The notes under the pieces are model-generated. The model was not told where the DNA came from and searched no databases. It worked only from the letters and a program-made list of their open reading frames with translations. Shown here piece after piece: positions 13,517 through 13,832 of a DNA stretch of 13,832 bases. Numbering within the stretch: the first letter of the stretch is position 1; each line of letters begins with the position of its first letter. Source of the DNA: Oceanospirillaceae bacterium. GTDB lineage: Bacteria; Pseudomonadota; Gammaproteobacteria; Pseudomonadales; Balneatricaceae. The stretch is from the NCBI GenBank assembly GCA_023954795.1, contig JAGSHA010000045.1, positions 1-13,832 of the forward strand, read 5' to 3'. The position numbers and the translations under genes were made by a program.

Positions 13517-13832
13517 TGACCGGGACGAACATTAAAGTATTTATTCCGCGGGACACCACGTCGTTGGCATTAGGTGCCGAGAAGCTGGCGGTTGAATTTA
13601 CTGCCGCCGCCGCTCAGTGTGGTGAAACGGTCGATGTTGTTCGCAACGGCTCGCGTGGTTTGTTCTGGCTTGAGCCGATGGTTGAGGTGGAAACACCCGC
13701 GGGGCGCGTCGCGTACGGTCCGGTGACTTGTGCGGATATCGACAGTTTGCTGGAACAGGGCATGCTTAAGGGCGAGCAGACACATCCTTTGAGCCTGGGT
13801 CTGACCGAAGAAATTTCTTATCTGAAAAAACA
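13516..13832 (+). CDS. fdsB: NAD-dependent formate dehydrogenase, beta subunit (3' partial)
   Basis: The first 105 codons of a gene whose start overlaps the fdsG stop by one base. The translation begins MTGTNIKVFIPRDTTSLALG and continues with VVRNGSRGLFWLEPMVEVE, AGRVAYGPVT and SLGLTEEISYLKK. These match the N-terminal domain of FdsB, the NuoF-like flavoprotein carrying FMN and iron-sulfur centres. This domain resembles a NuoE-type thioredoxin fold but shows only two cysteines in the visible part, not the four ligands, so it probably does not hold a cluster. The FMN, NAD and [4Fe-4S] parts lie beyond the window; fdsA and the accessory genes are expected downstream. Confidence 0.85.
   Translation, partial: MTGTNIKVFIPRDTTSLALGAEKLAVEFTAAAAQCGETVDVVRNGSRGLFWLEPMVEVETPAGRVAYGPVTCADIDSLLEQGMLKGEQTHPLSLGLTEEISYLKK

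Overview
The window is a stretch of a gammaproteobacterial chromosome. Gene order, protein lengths and near-identity of many motifs to Escherichia coli (for example RpoA residues R265, N268 and K271 at the same numbering) support that class. The rplQ - uvrA - ssb order and the neighbouring soluble formate dehydrogenase suggest a marine Oceanospirillales-like or Pseudomonadales-like organism. That finer placement is an inference with modest confidence.

Positions 1-4840 are the distal part of the spc ribosomal protein operon, all on the + strand: rplE (5' end cut off), rpsN, rpsH, rplF, rplR, rpsE, rpmD, rplO, secY, rpmJ. Spacing is tight throughout; rplO and secY abut with no gap. The rpsN-rpsH gap holds a strong hairpin with a perfect 9-bp stem. 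Positions 4841-7914 are the alpha operon: a good sigma70-type promoter, a leader that can fold into a pseudoknot (the expected S4 autoregulatory site), then rpsM, rpsK, rpsD, rpoA, rplQ and a strong intrinsic terminator.

Positions 7987-10852 carry uvrA on the - strand with its own terminator. It is divergent from ssb (11081-11659), which has a full OB fold, a long glutamine-rich linker and the canonical acidic tip. The uvrA-ssb intergenic region has a promoter on each strand, a GGGGGAT/ATCCCCC inverted repeat and only a weak LexA-box candidate.

From 11820 the content changes from housekeeping to an accessory metabolic locus. A - strand gene encodes a one-component regulator: a ModE/LysR-like winged helix fused to a molybdate-binding-protein-like domain. 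It is divergent from fdsG and the start of fdsB, subunits of an NAD+-dependent molybdenum formate dehydrogenase; fdsB runs off the end. The 137-bp divergent intergenic region is AT-rich. It contains two copies of the dyad ATATG-N10-CATAT, with centres exactly 90 bp apart, one over the regulator's start codon and one just upstream of fdsG, plus a third dyad, CATTATC-N7-GATAATG, between them. This is the most interesting part of the window and looks like the operator array of the regulator.

I see no mobile elements, CRISPR arrays, tRNA or rRNA genes, and no clear sign of a wholly new system. The best leads are regulatory: the paired formate-dehydrogenase operators, the alpha-operon leader, and the rpsN-rpsH hairpin.
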